From: Pseudomonadota bacterium
GTDB lineage: Bacteria; Pseudomonadota; Gammaproteobacteria; Burkholderiales; Casimicrobiaceae
Direction of reading: 5' to 3'
Assembly: GCA_022709775.1 (NCBI GenBank)
Contig: JAKLIE010000123.1
Span: 1 to 6,233 of the forward strand
DNA: 6,233 nt
Part shown: positions 5,156-6,233 of the stretch, piece by piece
Numbering within the stretch: position 1 is the first letter of the stretch
Layout: every line of letters starts with the position of its first letter
Notes under the pieces: generated by a model
What the model was told of the DNA's origin: nothing
The model's database searches: none
The model's input: only the letters and a program-made list of their open reading frames with translations
Position numbers and translations under genes: made by a program

Positions 5156-6233
5156 TTTCGTGTCGGCGGGGAGAAGCGCGTCTACCTGTCCCAGAAGTTC
5201 CCGCTGCTTCGCCCCGACGGGCGCGCGTACGCGGTGTGCGGCGTCTCGACCGACATCACCGAGCGCAAGCGCGCCGAGGAGGCGCTGCGCGCGGCGGCCA
5301 CCGCGGTTTCCGCCGAGGGCGGCGAGTCGGTGTTCGGCACGCTCACGCGGGCGATCGCGGCGATCCTCGACGTCGACGTCGCGTTCATCGCGATCTTCGA
5401 CGACGACGCACCGGGCCGGATGCGCACGCTGGCGGCGATGCTCGACGGCGGGATGCTGCGCAACTTCGAGTACGAGCTCGAGGGATCGCCCTGCGCCAAG
5501 GTCGTCGGCCGTGCGTTCCGGATGGTCGAGAGCGGCGTGCGCTGCGAGTTTCCGCCCGGCACCCTGTTCGAGGTCAAGGGAATGGACAGCTACGCGGCGT
5601 TCCCCCTCAACGATTCGGCGGGCCGGCCGCTGGGGCTCATCGCGACGATGGACCGCGCGCCGATGCGCGACGCGCTGCTTGCCGAGTCGCTGTTGCGGAT
5701 CTTCGCCGCGCGCGCCATCGCGGAGGTCGAGCGCGCCCGCGGCGAGGCGGCGCTGCGACGCTCGGAGGCGAGCTACCGGGCGGTGTTCGAGGCCACCGAG
5801 GACGCGATGTTCATCCACGACTGGGACACCGGCGCGATCCTCGACGTCAACCCGAAGGCCTGCGCGGTCTACGGCTACACGCCCGGGGAGTTCCGGGCGC
5901 TGGGCCTCGAAGCGGTGGGCGCCGGCGAGCCGCCCTACACGGCCGCGCACGCTGCGCACCACATTGCGCGCGCGAAGCGGGGCGAGGTCGTCGTGTTCGA
6001 GTGGCACCGCCGCAACCGCGACGGGACGCTGCACTGGGACGAGGTCTATCTGAAGGCGGTCGAGATCGCCGGCCGGCCGCGCGTGCTCGCGTGCACGCGC
6101 GAGATCACCGCGCGCAAGGCGGCCGAACAGGCGCTCCGCGAGAGCGGCGAGCAGTACCGCGCGATCTTCAACAGCGCGGTCGACGGGCTCGCGCTCTGGA
6201 ACGCCGGCGGGCGGATCGTCGACGCGAACGCGT
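5156..6233 (+). CDS. PAS-GAF-PAS sensor protein (probable histidine kinase), missing its start and running off the window
   Basis: This frame is clean from 5108 to the window end and differs from the regulator's frame. At about 5162-5290 it encodes only the second half of a PAS domain: KRVYLSQKFPLLRPDG, then the PAC ending GVSTDITERKRAEEAL. A GAF domain follows at about 5320-5730 and a complete PAS domain at about 5762-6118 (YRAVFEATEDAMFIHDWD, ending REITARKAAEQAL). A third PAS begins near 6140 and is cut by the window. Such chains normally lead into a histidine kinase core, possibly a hybrid one, so this is the likely partner of the adjacent regulator; the core itself is not in view. The frame has a stop at 5105-5107 and no ATG, GTG or TTG before GTG 5234, which is inside the PAS. 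As written it lacks a start codon and the N-terminal half of the PAS, so it is a broken or misjoined copy. Confidence 0.82.

Noticed and set aside
5149..5180. Programmed frameshift joining regulator and sensor into one fusion protein.
   Set aside because: No slippery heptamer is visible, and the first half of the PAS domain is missing, so a frameshift alone would not produce a sensible fusion.
5006..6034. A 342-codon open frame on the - strand opposite the regulator and sensor.
   Set aside because: The + strand carries clear winged-helix, PAS and GAF domains; the antisense translation has the composition of a shadow frame.

Overview
The window is very GC-rich, with G or C in nearly every third codon position. 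It reads as chromosomal DNA of a betaproteobacterium, most likely Burkholderiales or a relative. The best taxonomic clue is the first gene, which matches the Fe-S/CCG-domain tail of the giant DUF3683-type FAD oxidoreductase that I know mainly from Betaproteobacteria. No tRNA, rRNA, CRISPR array, insertion sequence or phage gene was seen.

Layout. (1) 1-1566, + strand: 3' part of the FAD/Fe-S oxidoreductase, running in from the left. (2) 1567-1588: a 22-bp convergent gap holding a GC-rich hairpin. (3) 4099 down to 1589, - strand: a compact four-gene cluster. In transcription order it encodes a ferritin-like diiron protein, an 85-residue basic protein of unknown function, an alpha/beta hydrolase and a MAPEG-family membrane protein. 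The gaps are 15, 17 and 16 nt, and every gene has its own strong Shine-Dalgarno sequence, so it looks like one operon. (4) 4100-4434: a divergent regulatory region. It holds a possible second start for the diiron protein, a strong hairpin, a pair of GTTTGT direct repeats one helical turn apart, two palindromes and a TATACT -10 box for the rightward gene. (5) 4435-5154, + strand: an OmpR/PhoB-type response regulator. (6) 5156-6233, + strand, in another frame: a sensor protein with half a PAS domain, a GAF domain, a full PAS domain and the start of a third, running off the right edge.

Two things stand out. The diiron/small protein/hydrolase/MAPEG operon looks like an undescribed pathway, perhaps acting on a lipophilic or xenobiotic substrate: an oxygenase-like enzyme, a hydrolase and a membrane-bound detoxification-type protein. 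That role is inference. Second, the regulator and the sensor are joined abnormally. The regulator has no stop codon at its natural end, and the sensor has no start codon and lacks the first half of its PAS domain, with a frame change between them. This fits a deletion or a false assembly join near 5150-5165. The regulator sits divergent to the operon, so it could control it, but only position and the direct repeats support that.
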